From positions 1,426,001 to 1,490,000 of the forward strand of contig NZ_LR134384.1 in NCBI RefSeq assembly GCF_900637655.1: a stretch of 64,000 bases of DNA, in the 5' to 3' direction. The stretch's first letter is position 1, and each line of letters begins with the position of its first letter. Shown here in pieces: positions 1 through 9,150 of this stretch. The position numbers and the translations under genes were made by a program. The DNA is from Segatella oris (GTDB lineage: Bacteria; Bacteroidota; Bacteroidia; Bacteroidales; Bacteroidaceae). The notes under the pieces were generated by a model. It made no database searches. It was not told the DNA's origin and worked only from the letters and a program-made list of their open reading frames with translations.

Positions 1-817
1 GTGTTACGATATTGTCTGGTGTGAGATTGGAAACATCAATATATGCCAGACCTGTGAAACATGAAAAGATGAAAACGTCCCTTACTAGTTCTAAGCGGTG
101 GATATACAGTTCTTTGTTGGCAATCTTCATGATTTCCTCGTCCGTAAGGAAGCCACGGTTTACCGGCTCCAAGTGGAAACGATGATTGAGGAATGGGTCG
201 TGAAGAAGATAGCCACGCTTTTGCGCATAGATGGTCACGGTTTTCAGTGCCTTCAATTTCTTGACTGATGTGTTATAGGCACACCCAGCCGCCGTACTCA
301 GATATAACTCAAAATCCTGTACTACGGATGGCGTGAACTCTGCCAGTCCAATATCTTTCTTCCCATACTTATAGATAAGGAATTCTGCGAAATGCCTTCT
401 TAAAACGCTGTATTTCTGCAGGCTGTCCTTGCTGATGGTATGTCCGACACGCTGTCTTACATCTTCGTTGAACTTGTCGAATATAGGGAGAAAGGTCGTG
501 TACTCCCTGTCTTTCCCGACAAAGAATGAGCGGATTTTATCCAATGACAAGGATTCATCATCCTCGAATTTGTGGTAAATGTTATTCAGCATTGTGGAAA
601 TGGAGTCCAATGCGGCATTAGCGGATAAGGCTTCTGCCGTCCGACCTTTGAGCCTGCTGGTAGTGTTATTCCACAGCGACTTGTCCACGAATATTTTCGT
701 AGATCCGAAATTAGCCATCTCTCCGTTAAGGAATACACGGAGCATTACAGGCGACTTTCCTTCTTTGTTCTCATAGTTTGAACGTAGGTAGAAGGACACC
801 TTGAAATTTGTTCTCAT
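1..817 (-). CDS. Tyrosine recombinase (integrase), C-terminus off the left edge
   Basis: The reading frame opens with an ATG at 817 (MRTNFKVSFYLRS) and stays open to base 1, giving about 272 residues. The N-terminal part has the look of the arm-binding and SAM-like core-binding domains of Bacteroidota integrases (phage_int_SAM type). The start of the catalytic domain is visible at about residues 250-262 (FSCFTGLAYIDV), where the Arg found in most tyrosine recombinases is Ala, as in several Bacteroides element integrases. The remaining catalytic His-Arg-Tyr residues lie outside the window. The gene points away from the 3' end of the tRNA-Ser at 1129-1213, which suggests an element integrated beside that tRNA and extending to the left. 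It is probably unrelated to the conjugative element further right. Confidence 0.88.
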   Translation of the reverse strand, partial: MRTNFKVSFYLRSNYENKEGKSPVMLRVFLNGEMANFGSTKIFVDKSLWNNTTSRLKGRTAEALSANAALDSISTMLNNIYHKFEDDESLSLDKIRSFFVGKDREYTTFLPIFDKFNEDVRQRVGHTISKDSLQKYSVLRRHFAEFLIYKYGKKDIGLAEFTPSVVQDFELYLSTAAGCAYNTSVKKLKALKTVTIYAQKRGYLLHDPFLNHRFHLEPVNRGFLTDEEIMKIANKELYIHRLELVRDVFIFSCFTGLAYIDVSNLTPDNIVT

Positions 818-849
818 AATGCATCATTCTTTTGTGTAGCACTCGGCTG

Positions 850-881
850 CAAAGTTAATACTTAATACATTGAAAAAGAAA
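850..881 (-). promoter_or_regulatory. Promoter of the integrase gene
   Basis: On the minus strand a -7 box TAACTTTG (850-857) is preceded, after 20 bp, by TTTC (878-881) at the -33 position. This matches the Bacteroidota pattern TTTG-N19-21-TAnnTTTG except for one base in the -33 box. It lies 33 bp upstream of the integrase ATG. Confidence 0.5.
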
Positions 882-918
882 GAGTTGATGCCGTCAATAT
901 GGTATTCAAAATCCCGTC

Positions 919-969
919 ACTGCTACATTTTTTGCTACTGCAATTTTTGTGTAGCAGTAAGTGTAGCAG
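919..969. repeat. Cluster of TGTAGCA repeats between integrase and tRNA-Ser
   Basis: ACTGCTACA (919-927) and TGTAGCAGT (950-958) form a perfect 9-bp inverted repeat. A further GTGTAGCAG lies at 961-969, GCTACTG at 934-940, and another GTGTAGCA at 834-841. Short repeated sites placed between an integrase start and its attachment site are typical arm-type integrase or excisionase binding sites; that role is inferred. Confidence 0.45.
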
Positions 970-1039
970 AAATTGACCGAAAGATGACTGTCAAAATATA
1001 GGGTTATGCCGTCAGGCAATGGAGGTATATACAAAGAAA

Positions 1040-1071
1040 AATCGTTGTAAAACCTTGATTTTACAACGATT
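1040..1071 (-). terminator. Rho-independent terminator after tRNA-Ser
   Basis: Perfect 13-bp inverted repeat, AATCGTTGTAAAA with its complement, around a 6-nt loop. On the minus strand it is followed by a run of five T, as expected for termination downstream of the minus-strand tRNA-Ser. Confidence 0.7.
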
Positions 1072-1128
1072 AGCTAATTTTGAAGGCTAAATTGACAACC
1101 CTTGTGAAGTCCTTTTGAAGCCTATTAG

Positions 1129-1213
1129 CGGAGAGAGAGGGATTCGAACCCCCGGTGCCTCTCAGCACGACGGTTTTCAAGACCGTTGTAATCGACCACT
1201 CTACCATCTCTCC
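1129..1213 (-). tRNA. tRNA-Ser (anticodon TGA)
   Basis: The minus strand folds into a class II tRNA. The acceptor stem is GGAGAGA paired with TCTCTCC, with G as discriminator base. The anticodon loop is CTTGAAA (anticodon TGA), followed by a long variable arm and a T-loop GGTTCGAATCC. The 85-nt length and discriminator G fit tRNA-Ser reading UCA/UCN codons. The 3' end faces the integrase at 817, so this tRNA is the probable attachment site of the left-hand element. Confidence 0.95.
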
Positions 1214-1251
1214 AATGGTTAGTAACCAAATGCTTTGTTAAAAGAGCAGTG

Positions 1252-1283
1252 CAAAGGTAGGAACTATTTTTGAAATAACCAAA
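1252..1283 (-). promoter_or_regulatory. Promoter of tRNA-Ser
   Basis: Minus strand: -33 TTTG (1280-1283), 20-bp spacer, -7 TACCTTTG (1252-1259). This is an exact match to the Bacteroidota consensus, about 40 bp upstream of the tRNA. Confidence 0.75.
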
Positions 1284-1379
1284 TGTTTTGCAAACTTTTT
1301 TGCAGTTTCAATAGTTTCTTTCGGCAGACAGATGGTGTTATATTTTATGTCATCATTTATGAATGTTGCTGTGACATAT

Positions 1380-3767
1380 TTATAATCTGTCTAATTCCTC
1401 AATGTTTTTCTCCACCTTATTGAACTTCTGTTTACCAAAGCTATAGCTGAAGCGCAGGATGACTTTACGGCTTTCTCCATATCCCCACGACGAGAGGTTC
1501 AGGGCATCTTTTACTCCATAACTATCCCAACGTTCTGTATGTAAAATGTCGGTCATCAGTAATGAAAGTCGAATGCGATTCTCAAGCCAACTCTTATTGA
1601 AGCCCAAATCAATGCTTCCTGTAGGTTTGCTAATCTCATAACTTCCTCCTTGGCGTTTTGAGTAATATCGTCCGGAGAGTTCAAAGTTTATGCCCCAAGG
1701 CAGAAGAATGTTATTGCTTGCCGAGAGGGAACAGGATGGACGCTTGTATTCTTGTTTGTATCTTTCGTAATCCAACTTATTCACAAAGTAGTAAAGTCCT
1801 ACGTTTGTACTGAAATCCCACCATGAAGTAAGGCGTTTAGAGAAAATCGCTTCCAATCCAACTTGCTGTTGTGTTCCGATGTTTTTCGTTGTCATTATCG
1901 TCTTGTTGTTCTCAAAAACATCTGTGAGGGAAGTGAAATAGTCATCAAGTTTGTTGTAATATAAGTTCAAAGACAAACTCTTCCGTGTATAGTTCAATGT
2001 TATTTTATTGCTAATCTGAGGTTTAAGGAAGGGATTTCCTTTCCAATAGGAGAGTTCATCAAGCAGATATTCAAAGGGATTAAGATCTTCATATCGCGGT
2101 TTATCTTGCCGTCTGCTGTATAACAGGGCCAATTTATTCTTCTCATTGAACGTATATGATACAGACATATTGGGGAATAAACGCAATTTTTTCCTATTGT
2201 TTTCTTCTGTTTTGTGATTGGTATAAGCGTTTAACTTGTTGTGGGTGTACATATATTCCATACGTAGGCCTGCACTTAACTCCAATTTATTCCAAGTGTG
2301 CGTATATTGTGTGTAGCCTTCAATATTATGTTCATTGTAATCAAATTTGTTTGAGCGTTGCAGGTCAATAGTCCCATTTCTCTTGAAGAGGAAGGTGTTG
2401 TTGCTTTTAATAAGCGAAGTCTTGATACCTGCAAGCCACTCGTTCTGCGCATTAGGATTATACTTATAGTCTGCTAACAAGGCATAAATGTCAATGTCTT
2501 TATCGGGCTGGGAATAAAACAAATCAGAACGAACAAGCTTGTTTGTCGGTGAAAAATAATCATTAGGTTGCTCGCATCGGGCTTTACCATCAAAGTGGGT
2601 CCAGTCTGCCGAGAGCGACAGCTGCTGTTTTTCGGAGGGTTGGTACAGGTAGTTCATGCTGTTACTGTATCGAACTGTTTTCTGCTTCAGGTAATTGTTG
2701 CGTGCTTTCAAAATGCCATCTAATGTGGAAGTCCCTTTATACACTCTTGTCGTTGTCTCTGTCAAGCCAGGCCCAACAAGCAAGTTCACCGTGCTGTTCA
2801 AGAACAATTTGCTCTTCTGATTGGGCTGCCAGGAAAAGTCAATGCCTGCCGAATGCGTGTTTCGTTTATCTGTATCTATGGTTTCAGATAAACTTTTATC
2901 TCCGTTCTGAATTTTCTCATAGCCATAATCCATGGCATGATGTCCTATACTGTGGTTGTAATTCAATCCCAATTGCCATTTATTCGTGTTATAGGATAAT
3001 GCGATGTCAGAGTTCTGTCTCACGTTTTCCCAATAGGCAACACTGTGTGAAGTGGTCAGAAAAAAGCCTGATTTCTCCGTGGTTTTCAAGATGATATTGA
3101 TAATTCCTCCGGCTCCGTCGGCCCCAAAACTCGCATTAGGATTGGGCGAAGTTTCTATCTTGGAGATTTTCGATGAAGGCAGAGAGCGCAGATAAGCCGA
3201 CAGCTCTTCACCTTGCAACATCAGTTTCTTTCCATTGACATATAAGGCAGTTCCTCCGAGTGATGCCAAGGAAATGTCGCCTTTGCTGTTTACAGAAATA
3301 CCGGGAGAATGCTTCAAAACATCCAGTGCGTCTCCGATGTCCGTAAGATAAGATTGCGCCACGTTAATCTGTATTTTCCCGTTAGACGAACTTGTCATCG
3401 GCCGAGATTTCCGCGCTGTTATGACTACGTTTTTCAATACGATTTCATCCGGTTCTAATTGCATGTCGGGTATTTTCGTGTCTTCACGGATTGTGATTTC
3501 CCTTTTAATCTCTCTGTAGCCCAACATTCTTACGCATAAAATGAATTTTCCTTTCCGCAATGGGAACGAGAACATTCCGTTGCCGTCGGTGAGTGTTGTC
3601 TCTGCAAGAATGCTGTCAGGTTGGGTAAACAGCATGACGATTGCAGCATCGGCACCCTGGTGGTGCTCGTCTAAAACTCTTCCATTTACAGTGTTTTGTG
3701 CACTTACAGACAGCGCATAGCCCATCATAATGCAAGACAGGATAATTTTTCTGAGCCAGATTTTCAT
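1380..3767 (-). CDS. Outer membrane beta-barrel receptor with carboxypeptidase-like and plug domains
   Basis: 795 residues. A signal peptide (about 1-23, ending SVSAQ) precedes a CarboxypepD_reg-like beta-sandwich (about 25-110, VNGRVLDEHHQGADAA). A plug-like domain follows (about 125-230) with the motif GGAGGIINIILK seen in TonB-dependent receptors, then a long C-terminal barrel of the OMP_b-brl_3 type. The last strand-like segment (VILRFSYSFG) is followed by a short polar tail. No obvious SusD partner, ligand-specific enzyme or regulator sits next to it, so the substrate is unknown. The gene appears to be a single transcription unit. Family assignment is from recognisable sequence features; function as a TonB-coupled importer is family knowledge. 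Confidence 0.85.
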   Translation of the reverse strand: MKIWLRKIILSCIMMGYALSVSAQNTVNGRVLDEHHQGADAAIVMLFTQPDSILAETTLTDGNGMFSFPLRKGKFILCVRMLGYREIKREITIREDTKIPDMQLEPDEIVLKNVVITARKSRPMTSSSNGKIQINVAQSYLTDIGDALDVLKHSPGISVNSKGDISLASLGGTALYVNGKKLMLQGEELSAYLRSLPSSKISKIETSPNPNASFGADGAGGIINIILKTTEKSGFFLTTSHSVAYWENVRQNSDIALSYNTNKWQLGLNYNHSIGHHAMDYGYEKIQNGDKSLSETIDTDKRNTHSAGIDFSWQPNQKSKLFLNSTVNLLVGPGLTETTTRVYKGTSTLDGILKARNNYLKQKTVRYSNSMNYLYQPSEKQQLSLSADWTHFDGKARCEQPNDYFSPTNKLVRSDLFYSQPDKDIDIYALLADYKYNPNAQNEWLAGIKTSLIKSNNTFLFKRNGTIDLQRSNKFDYNEHNIEGYTQYTHTWNKLELSAGLRMEYMYTHNKLNAYTNHKTEENNRKKLRLFPNMSVSYTFNEKNKLALLYSRRQDKPRYEDLNPFEYLLDELSYWKGNPFLKPQISNKITLNYTRKSLSLNLYYNKLDDYFTSLTDVFENNKTIMTTKNIGTQQQVGLEAIFSKRLTSWWDFSTNVGLYYFVNKLDYERYKQEYKRPSCSLSASNNILLPWGINFELSGRYYSKRQGGSYEISKPTGSIDLGFNKSWLENRIRLSLLMTDILHTERWDSYGVKDALNLSSWGYGESRKVILRFSYSFGKQKFNKVEKNIEELDRL

Positions 3768-3881
3768 ATAAGTCGGTTTCTGATAATACTATATTTAAGG
3801 TGTCGTTTGATGATATAGACTTATTTCTTAAAGAGAAAGCCTTGTGTCCTCTTGAAAGAAATAAACTTCTGTTTTCCGCAA

Positions 3882-3912
3882 CAAAGATACGTCTTAAAAT
3901 ATGAAAAGCCAA
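3882..3912 (-). promoter_or_regulatory. Promoter of the outer membrane receptor gene
   Basis: Minus strand: -33 TTGG (3909-3912), 19-bp spacer, -7 TATCTTTG (3882-3889). It fits the Bacteroidota consensus with one mismatch in the -33 box and leaves a 5' leader of roughly 105 nt before the ATG at 3767. Confidence 0.6.
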
Positions 3913-4075
3913 GGGAAAAGGTTGTCATTTCGTATAATTTCATGTTAAAAGATAATAAATCATTCTTCTCTGTGCTGTCTTTTATGGCTTTACTGCATGT
4001 TAAGCATATTATGGAAAAATTCAAAAGATTTCATGGCTTGAATGATGTTTGGAGTCAGGGGGTAGGAGAGGGCTT

Positions 4076-4207
4076 TGTAATTTGCGTCACTTTATGCTGC
4101 GAAATGACTTGAGTTGCCTTGTGATTAGCGTCACTTTATGGTGTGAAATGACTTGAGTTGCAATGTGATTTGCGTCACTTTGCACGGTGAAATGATGCAT
4201 GTCAGAA
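4076..4207. repeat. 22-bp-period intergenic array, copy 1
   Basis: Six consecutive 22-bp units start at 4076, 4098, 4120, 4142, 4164 and 4186. Odd units resemble TGTRATTTGCGTCACTTT and even units TGTGAAATGACTTGAGTT, so the array also looks like a 44-bp tandem repeat present three times. It fills the spacer upstream of htpG, and the rest of that spacer (3913-4423) shows no gene. Similar 22-bp-period arrays occur at 9151 and 16995. Confidence 0.75.
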
Positions 4208-4423
4208 TGCAATATATCATAGGTTGATTTGCCTTTTATGTTAATGTCTGCAGGTTATATATCCTTGGGAAGAATGAAAGAAAGCTATATGCTTGTCCGG
4301 TAAACAGTTGTTTGGGTGGCAGAATGACAAGAACGGAGTGGGAGAGTCGTGGAAGTGTGCCAGCCTGTCAGTTGGCATGGAGTTTGCATAAAAGGGTGTT
4401 GGAAAATTAAAATATCAGATAAT

Positions 4424-6478
4424 ATGCAAAAAGGAAACATCGGGGTTACAACAGAGAACATCTTCCCTGTCATCAAAAAGTTTCTCTATTCAGACCATGA
4501 AATCTTCTTGCGCGAGATGGTCAGTAATGCCGTTGACGCCACTCAGAAGCTGAAAACGCTGGCCGAGAAAGGCGATTTCAAAGGCGAATTGGGTGAGCTG
4601 AAGGTCAGCATCAAGCTTGATGAGGCTGCCAAGACCATTACAATCAGCGATAATGGTATCGGTATGACCGAAGAAGAGATTGATAAATATATCAATCAGA
4701 TTGCTTTTTCGGGCGTCAGTGACTTCTTAGATAAATATAAAGATAATGCAAATGCCATTATCGGTCACTTCGGATTGGGTTTCTATTCAAGTTTCATGGT
4801 GAGCGATCGTGTCGACATTATCACGCGTTCTTATAAGGAAGGAAGCAAGGCCGTGAAGTGGACTTGTGACGGAACTCCTGCTTTCGAAATCAGCGAGGCA
4901 GAGAAAGAAGGGCGCGGAAGTGACGTGGTTCTCCACATCAGTGATGACTGCAAGGAATTCCTCAATAAGCAGAAGATTGAAGAGTTGCTTAATAAATACT
5001 GCAAGTTTATGGTCGTTCCAGTCATCTTCGGCAAGAAACAGGAGTGGAAAGACGGCAAGATGGTTGATACCGATAAAGACAATGTCATCAATCATATCGA
5101 GCCATTGTGGACCAAGGCTCCGTCAACACTGAAGGACGAAGATTATAAGAAGTTCTATCAAGAGCTTTATCCCATGCAGGATGAACCGCTCTTCTGGATA
5201 CATCTGAATGTGGACTATCCGTTCAATCTCACGGGTGTTCTCTATTTCCCACGCATCAAGAACAACATTGATTTGCAGCGCAACAAGATACAGCTCTATT
5301 GCAATCAGGTCTTCGTTACCGACCAGGTAGAAGGCATCGTGCCCGAATTCCTGACGCTGCTGCATGGTGTCATCGACTCTCCTGATATTCCTTTGAACGT
5401 GAGCCGCAGCTATTTGCAGAGCGATGCCAACGTGAAGAAGATTTCCACTTACATCACGAAGAAGGTGGCAGACCGCCTGCAAAGCATCTTCAAAGAAGAC
5501 CGCAAGGCATACGAGGAGAAATGGGACAACTTGAAACTCTTCATCAACTATGGTATGCTTTCGCATGAAGACTTCTACAACCGGGCAAAGGATTTTGCCT
5601 TGTTCAAGGATGTTGACGGGAAGTATTTCACCTTTGAGGAGTATAAAACGCTTATCCAAGGCGAACAGACCGATAAGGACGGCATGTTGGTTTACCTTTA
5701 TGCCAACAATGTGGAAGAACAGTACACCTACATTGAAGCTGCAAAGAACAAGGGCTACAATGTGCTGTTGCTCGACGGAGACTTGGATACGCCAATTGTA
5801 AGCATGCTCGAACAGAAGTTTGAGAAGTCGCGTTTCACCCGCGTTGACGCTGATATTGTGGATCGACTCATCGTGAAAGATGATCAGAAGAAGAGTGAAC
5901 TTGCGGCTGAAGACACTGAAAACTTGAGTCAGGTGTTCCGTTCACAGATGCCGAAACTTGATAAAGCAGAGTTCAATGTGGAGGTTCAGGCATTGGGTGA
6001 GAACGGTCAACCCGTGGTTATCACACAGAATGAATACATGCGTCGTATGAAGCAAATGAGTCAGTTCCAGCCTGGAATGAGCTTCTATCAGCAAATGCCC
6101 GACAGCTATACGCTCGTGCTCAACAGTGATCATGCACTTGTGAAACAGGTGCTTGCCGACTGTAACAGCAACACCGCAGAAGCCTTGAAGCCTATCTTGA
6201 GCGAACTGAAAGGACAGCAGGCACGCCTTGATGCACTGCATCAGAGCCAGGATAAGAAGAAACCTGAAGAGCTGACACAGGAGGAGAAAGACGATTTGCA
6301 GAACACTGAAAAGGCTGTCAATGAGCAGAAGAACAAAAAGACTGAAGTGCTTGACAACTATGCCAAAGGCAACAATGTCATTCATCAGCTCATCGACCTT
6401 GCCCTTCTTCAGAACGGCATGCTAAAGGGAAAAGCGCTCGATGAGTTCTTAAAGCGCTCGGTAGAGATGATAAAATAA
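4424..6478 (+). CDS. htpG: Molecular chaperone HtpG (Hsp90)
   Basis: Starting at the ATG at 4424 (MQKGNIGVTTENIF) the protein has 684 residues, the normal length for Bacteroidota HtpG. A longer in-frame start at 4349 exists but adds 25 residues with no counterpart in the family. The N-terminal GHKL ATPase carries EIFLREMVSNAVDAT, DNGIGM and GHFGLGFYSSFMVSDRV. The middle domain contains the client-handling motif NVSRSYLQ, and the C-terminal dimerisation domain holds a charged linker (DKKKPEELTQEEKDD). It acts as an ATP-driven cytosolic chaperone dimer. It is monocistronic, followed by a terminator at 6529-6576. Confidence 0.97.
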   Translation: MQKGNIGVTTENIFPVIKKFLYSDHEIFLREMVSNAVDATQKLKTLAEKGDFKGELGELKVSIKLDEAAKTITISDNGIGMTEEEIDKYINQIAFSGVSDFLDKYKDNANAIIGHFGLGFYSSFMVSDRVDIITRSYKEGSKAVKWTCDGTPAFEISEAEKEGRGSDVVLHISDDCKEFLNKQKIEELLNKYCKFMVVPVIFGKKQEWKDGKMVDTDKDNVINHIEPLWTKAPSTLKDEDYKKFYQELYPMQDEPLFWIHLNVDYPFNLTGVLYFPRIKNNIDLQRNKIQLYCNQVFVTDQVEGIVPEFLTLLHGVIDSPDIPLNVSRSYLQSDANVKKISTYITKKVADRLQSIFKEDRKAYEEKWDNLKLFINYGMLSHEDFYNRAKDFALFKDVDGKYFTFEEYKTLIQGEQTDKDGMLVYLYANNVEEQYTYIEAAKNKGYNVLLLDGDLDTPIVSMLEQKFEKSRFTRVDADIVDRLIVKDDQKKSELAAEDTENLSQVFRSQMPKLDKAEFNVEVQALGENGQPVVITQNEYMRRMKQMSQFQPGMSFYQQMPDSYTLVLNSDHALVKQVLADCNSNTAEALKPILSELKGQQARLDALHQSQDKKKPEELTQEEKDDLQNTEKAVNEQKNKKTEVLDNYAKGNNVIHQLIDLALLQNGMLKGKALDEFLKRSVEMIK

Positions 6479-6528
6479 GTTGTAAGATTAGACCTACGGA
6501 CTCTTTGTCCCATGGAAATGAATAAGTG

Positions 6529-6576
6529 AAAAGCCTGTTGGGTTTCTCTTTAATGGAGGAAGTGCAGCAGGCTTTT
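6529..6576 (+). terminator. Terminator after htpG
   Basis: Stem AAAAGCCTGTTG (6529-6540) pairs with CAGCAGGCTTTT (6565-6576) with one G-T pair, around a 24-nt loop. The downstream arm ends in four T. Confidence 0.6.
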
Positions 6577-6681
6577 GTTGTGCGCAATTCTTTTCATCTG
6601 TTGTTTGCATATTTCAAAGAAAACGCTTAATATTGCAGATGAAATCCGATAAAGGAAGACAGAAACGGTTAAAGTAATGTG

Positions 6682-7431
6682 ATGAAAAAGAGATTATGCT
6701 GCTTATGTTCCATGTTGATAGGTGTTGCTATAGCCTGTCATGCCCAACGGACAGAAACATCACGACAGACCATAAAGGGAGATTTTGACAACGACAGACG
6801 TGGAGACAGGCTCTCTATGGTCTGTAAAACACACTATGAAAAAGGTGAGGAAGACTCGGAAACATGGTATTTCTCGAGAATAACTGTCGATGGCAAGATT
6901 GTTCTTGGAAACGAAAGAACATTGCATTTTACGGACACTGAACCTTTAGATGCCGTTATGGGTGGAACATTGAACTATTTTTCTCCTCGTTCAGGAGTTT
7001 TACTCAGAGTCTTGCGTGTGTCACGTGGCAGTACGGTTGTCTTAACCTACGACTATTATCTCTATGATGTAGCGCTGCAAGATTGGTATAGATATAAAAC
7101 GGCAACGTATGACCAAGCTACTTGGAAAGAAGTTTCTGTGGGTTTTGAATATTATGATAAAGCCCGGAAACCATTGGTAGGAACGGAGCTACAGTCACTT
7201 CCCGTATCTCATAAAGACCCGATGTTGCCTAAAAATCCATTGAAATATCTTATTCGAGAGACAGAAAAGAAGCATTATCCAAAATCTTATTATGATTTCG
7301 TTTCGTGTATTGAAGTTCTTAATCATATAGATAAGAGGCGGTATCGGAAGGAAATAAAGAACTTCGCGAAACGTCTGAAGTCACATGATGCAAGATGGGG
7401 TAATTATATCGTTTCCACTTATTTAAAATAG
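6682..7431 (+). CDS. Secreted protein of unknown function
   Basis: 249 residues from the ATG at 6682; a GTG one codon upstream is possible. An N-terminal signal peptide (MKKRLCCLCSMLIGVAIACHA) suggests export. The start of the mature protein contains KGDFDNDRRGDRLSMV, which resembles the calcium-binding D-x-D-x-D loops of FG-GAP/VCBS repeats, although only one such loop is evident. The rest alternates short beta-like stretches (GVLLRVLRVSRGSTVVLTYDYYLYD) with a basic helical C-terminus. I do not recognise the family. It stands alone between htpG and the tRNA-Arg genes. Confidence 0.75.
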   Translation: MKKRLCCLCSMLIGVAIACHAQRTETSRQTIKGDFDNDRRGDRLSMVCKTHYEKGEEDSETWYFSRITVDGKIVLGNERTLHFTDTEPLDAVMGGTLNYFSPRSGVLLRVLRVSRGSTVVLTYDYYLYDVALQDWYRYKTATYDQATWKEVSVGFEYYDKARKPLVGTELQSLPVSHKDPMLPKNPLKYLIRETEKKHYPKSYYDFVSCIEVLNHIDKRRYRKEIKNFAKRLKSHDARWGNYIVSTYLK

Positions 7432-7543
7432 ATGTAGCTGGATTTCAGCGTGTTGGAGATTTGCTCCTGTGTCATCCTTAAACTTATTGTAGCGGAAATA
7501 ATGCTTAATAAAAGTTAACTAAAGAAATAATTACAGCTTGCTT

Positions 7544-7575
7544 TTCGGCTTTTCCAATAAAAAGCATTACCTTTG
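7544..7575 (+). promoter_or_regulatory. Promoter of the tRNA-Arg pair
   Basis: The -7 box TACCTTTG (7568-7575) is exact; 20 bp upstream lies TTCG (7544-7547), a weak -33 box. It sits 19 bp before the first tRNA-Arg. Confidence 0.55.
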
Positions 7576-7594
7576 CAAACGCAATTAAGGAAAT

Positions 7595-7668
7595 GGCTTC
7601 GTAGCTCAACTGAATAGAGCATCTGACTACGGATCAGAAGGTTCCGGGTTTGAATCCCAGCGAAGTCA
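7595..7668 (+). tRNA. tRNA-Arg (anticodon ACG), copy 1
   Basis: Acceptor stem GGCTTCG paired with CGAAGTC, discriminator A; anticodon stem-loop TCTGA-CTACGGA-TCAGA with anticodon ACG; T-loop GGGTTTGAATCCC. 74 nt. It is identical to the copy 99 bp downstream. Confidence 0.96.
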
Positions 7669-7693
7669 CTTTTTATTGCAAGCCTTTATGGAT

Positions 7694-7767
7694 GGCTTCG
7701 TAGCTCAACTGAATAGAGCATCTGACTACGGATCAGAAGGTTCCGGGTTTGAATCCCAGCGAAGTCA
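7694..7767 (+). tRNA. tRNA-Arg (anticodon ACG), copy 2
   Basis: Identical in all 74 positions to the first copy; the two starts are 99 bp apart, so this is a tandem duplication. A strong terminator follows at once at 7772-7803. Confidence 0.96.
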
Positions 7768-7771
7768 CAGC

Positions 7772-7803
7772 AAAAGAGAAGTTCATTTTGTAACTTCTCT
7801 TTT
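7772..7803 (+). terminator. Terminator after the tRNA-Arg pair
   Basis: Perfect 12-bp stem AAAAGAGAAGTT with its complement, 8-nt loop, followed by a T-rich run. It ends the tRNA transcript 5 nt after the second tRNA. Confidence 0.85.
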
Positions 7804-7852
7804 TTGTTTTTTATGCTTCTCGTCTATCTGTTTGCTATGTTTTGTGAATGAG

Positions 7853-9013
7853 ATGATAACAAATCATCCTCCTATTTGTATGAATGATGAGGTGAGAATT
7901 TACGACAAACATTTCAAACTTTTGAAGGTTTTTGGGATGCAAGATGACATGAACAACGTGCTCGCTATCACTTGTGACCATCAAGGGCAAGTGTGGTTGA
8001 CCACCTGTGATGCACTTTTCAATGTACGAGTAGACAGAAATAGAAACAAGGACTATCGCTTTCATTTTCGAAAATTCATTGATGCTGACGGCTTAGCGCA
8101 TATCACCTTTTGTAAAAAAGCCATTTACTGTACGGATAAAGGGGATATTCTTGCAGGCGGATGTGGAAAATATCTTCGTCTGACTCCTGCTGCTTTGGAA
8201 GATAGGATGACGAGCCGGAAGTTGTATTTCACCGAATTGCGAGTGAATGGTAAGACGGTTCCTTTCGATGGGTATAGGCTAACGACATTGAACTTTGAGC
8301 ATAATGATGATATAGAATTGTTTGTTTCCACTTTAGATTATGTTCATGCCGCTCCACTTAAGTTTGCATATAAGCTTGAAGATAAATGGATTACGGGCAA
8401 CGACAATGGCATAAACTTAGGACAATTGCCCTTTGGTCATTATACCTTGCAAGTGAAGGTGCTTGACGGAAACGAAGACATCGTGACCACTTTGCAGCTT
8501 GATGTCAAATCTCCTCTTTGGCTATCGTGGTGGGCAATCTGTTTATATGTTTTCCTTTGTGGCCTTGTGGGGTGGTTGATGTCGAAGCTTTTTATGTCCT
8601 ATCAAAAACAACTTGCAAAGCCTTCTGTACCGGATACTTCTGCTGTTACTACCCGTTTGATGCCGGATGAAATGCCACTACTGCCTGAAGACGACAATCG
8701 TTTGATAGCCCAGGCTACAGAGACTGTCGAGGCACATTTGGCTGATGCAGAGTTCAGTGTGGAGCGTTTCAGTGAGGAGATGAACCTCAGTCGTAGTGCA
8801 CTTTATAAGAAACTCATGAATGAAACGGGGCAGTCTCCGCTTGAATTCATGCGAGCCATTCGATTGCGGCATGGACTTCAGTTGCTCCGCCAAGGGAATA
8901 TGTCGGTCGCAGAGATTGCCTATAAGACGGGATTATCGCCAAAGCAGTTTTTGAAATTCTTCAAAGAGCAATATGGTTGCTTGCCATCGCAGTATAAAAA
9001 GAATCGTACTTAG
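7853..9013 (+). pseudogene. 5'-truncated membrane regulator: propeller end, Y_Y_Y, TM, AraC HTH
   Basis: The frame is open from 7676, but that stretch runs through a tRNA and its terminator, so the coding part begins no earlier than the ATG at 7853 (386 residues) or 7880. It shows the last blades of a two-component-regulator beta-propeller (about 10-115), a Y_Y_Y domain (about 165-220), one transmembrane helix (about 222-249) and a C-terminal AraC-type HTH (about 305-386). Full-length relatives are hybrid sensors of well over 900 residues with a signal peptide and many propeller blades. Here the periplasmic start is missing and no kinase or receiver domain lies between the membrane and the HTH. 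It is probably a remnant left by a rearrangement at the duplicated tRNA, though a short functional form cannot be excluded. Confidence 0.75.
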
Positions 9014-9150
9014 GCGTATGTTTGCGTGTCTTTTTCTATCAGGTGCTGTCGTGTTGCAATATGTTTGGTTGTTGGTAGAGAAATGACTGATAATGAGTTG
9101 ATTATGCAAAAGGAAAGTCTTGGTTTCTCATCTCATTTCACATGGTAAAG

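Noticed and set aside
4076..4207. CRISPR-like array
   Set aside because: Units are directly adjacent without unique spacers, are diverged, and no cas genes are near.
4349..4423. Longer in-frame start for htpG
   Set aside because: The extra 25 residues have no counterpart in HtpG proteins, and the ATG at 4424 gives the family's usual N-terminus.
7676..7852. Open frame running through the second tRNA-Arg into the regulator fragment
   Set aside because: It translates a tRNA and a terminator; the coding part can only begin after 7803.
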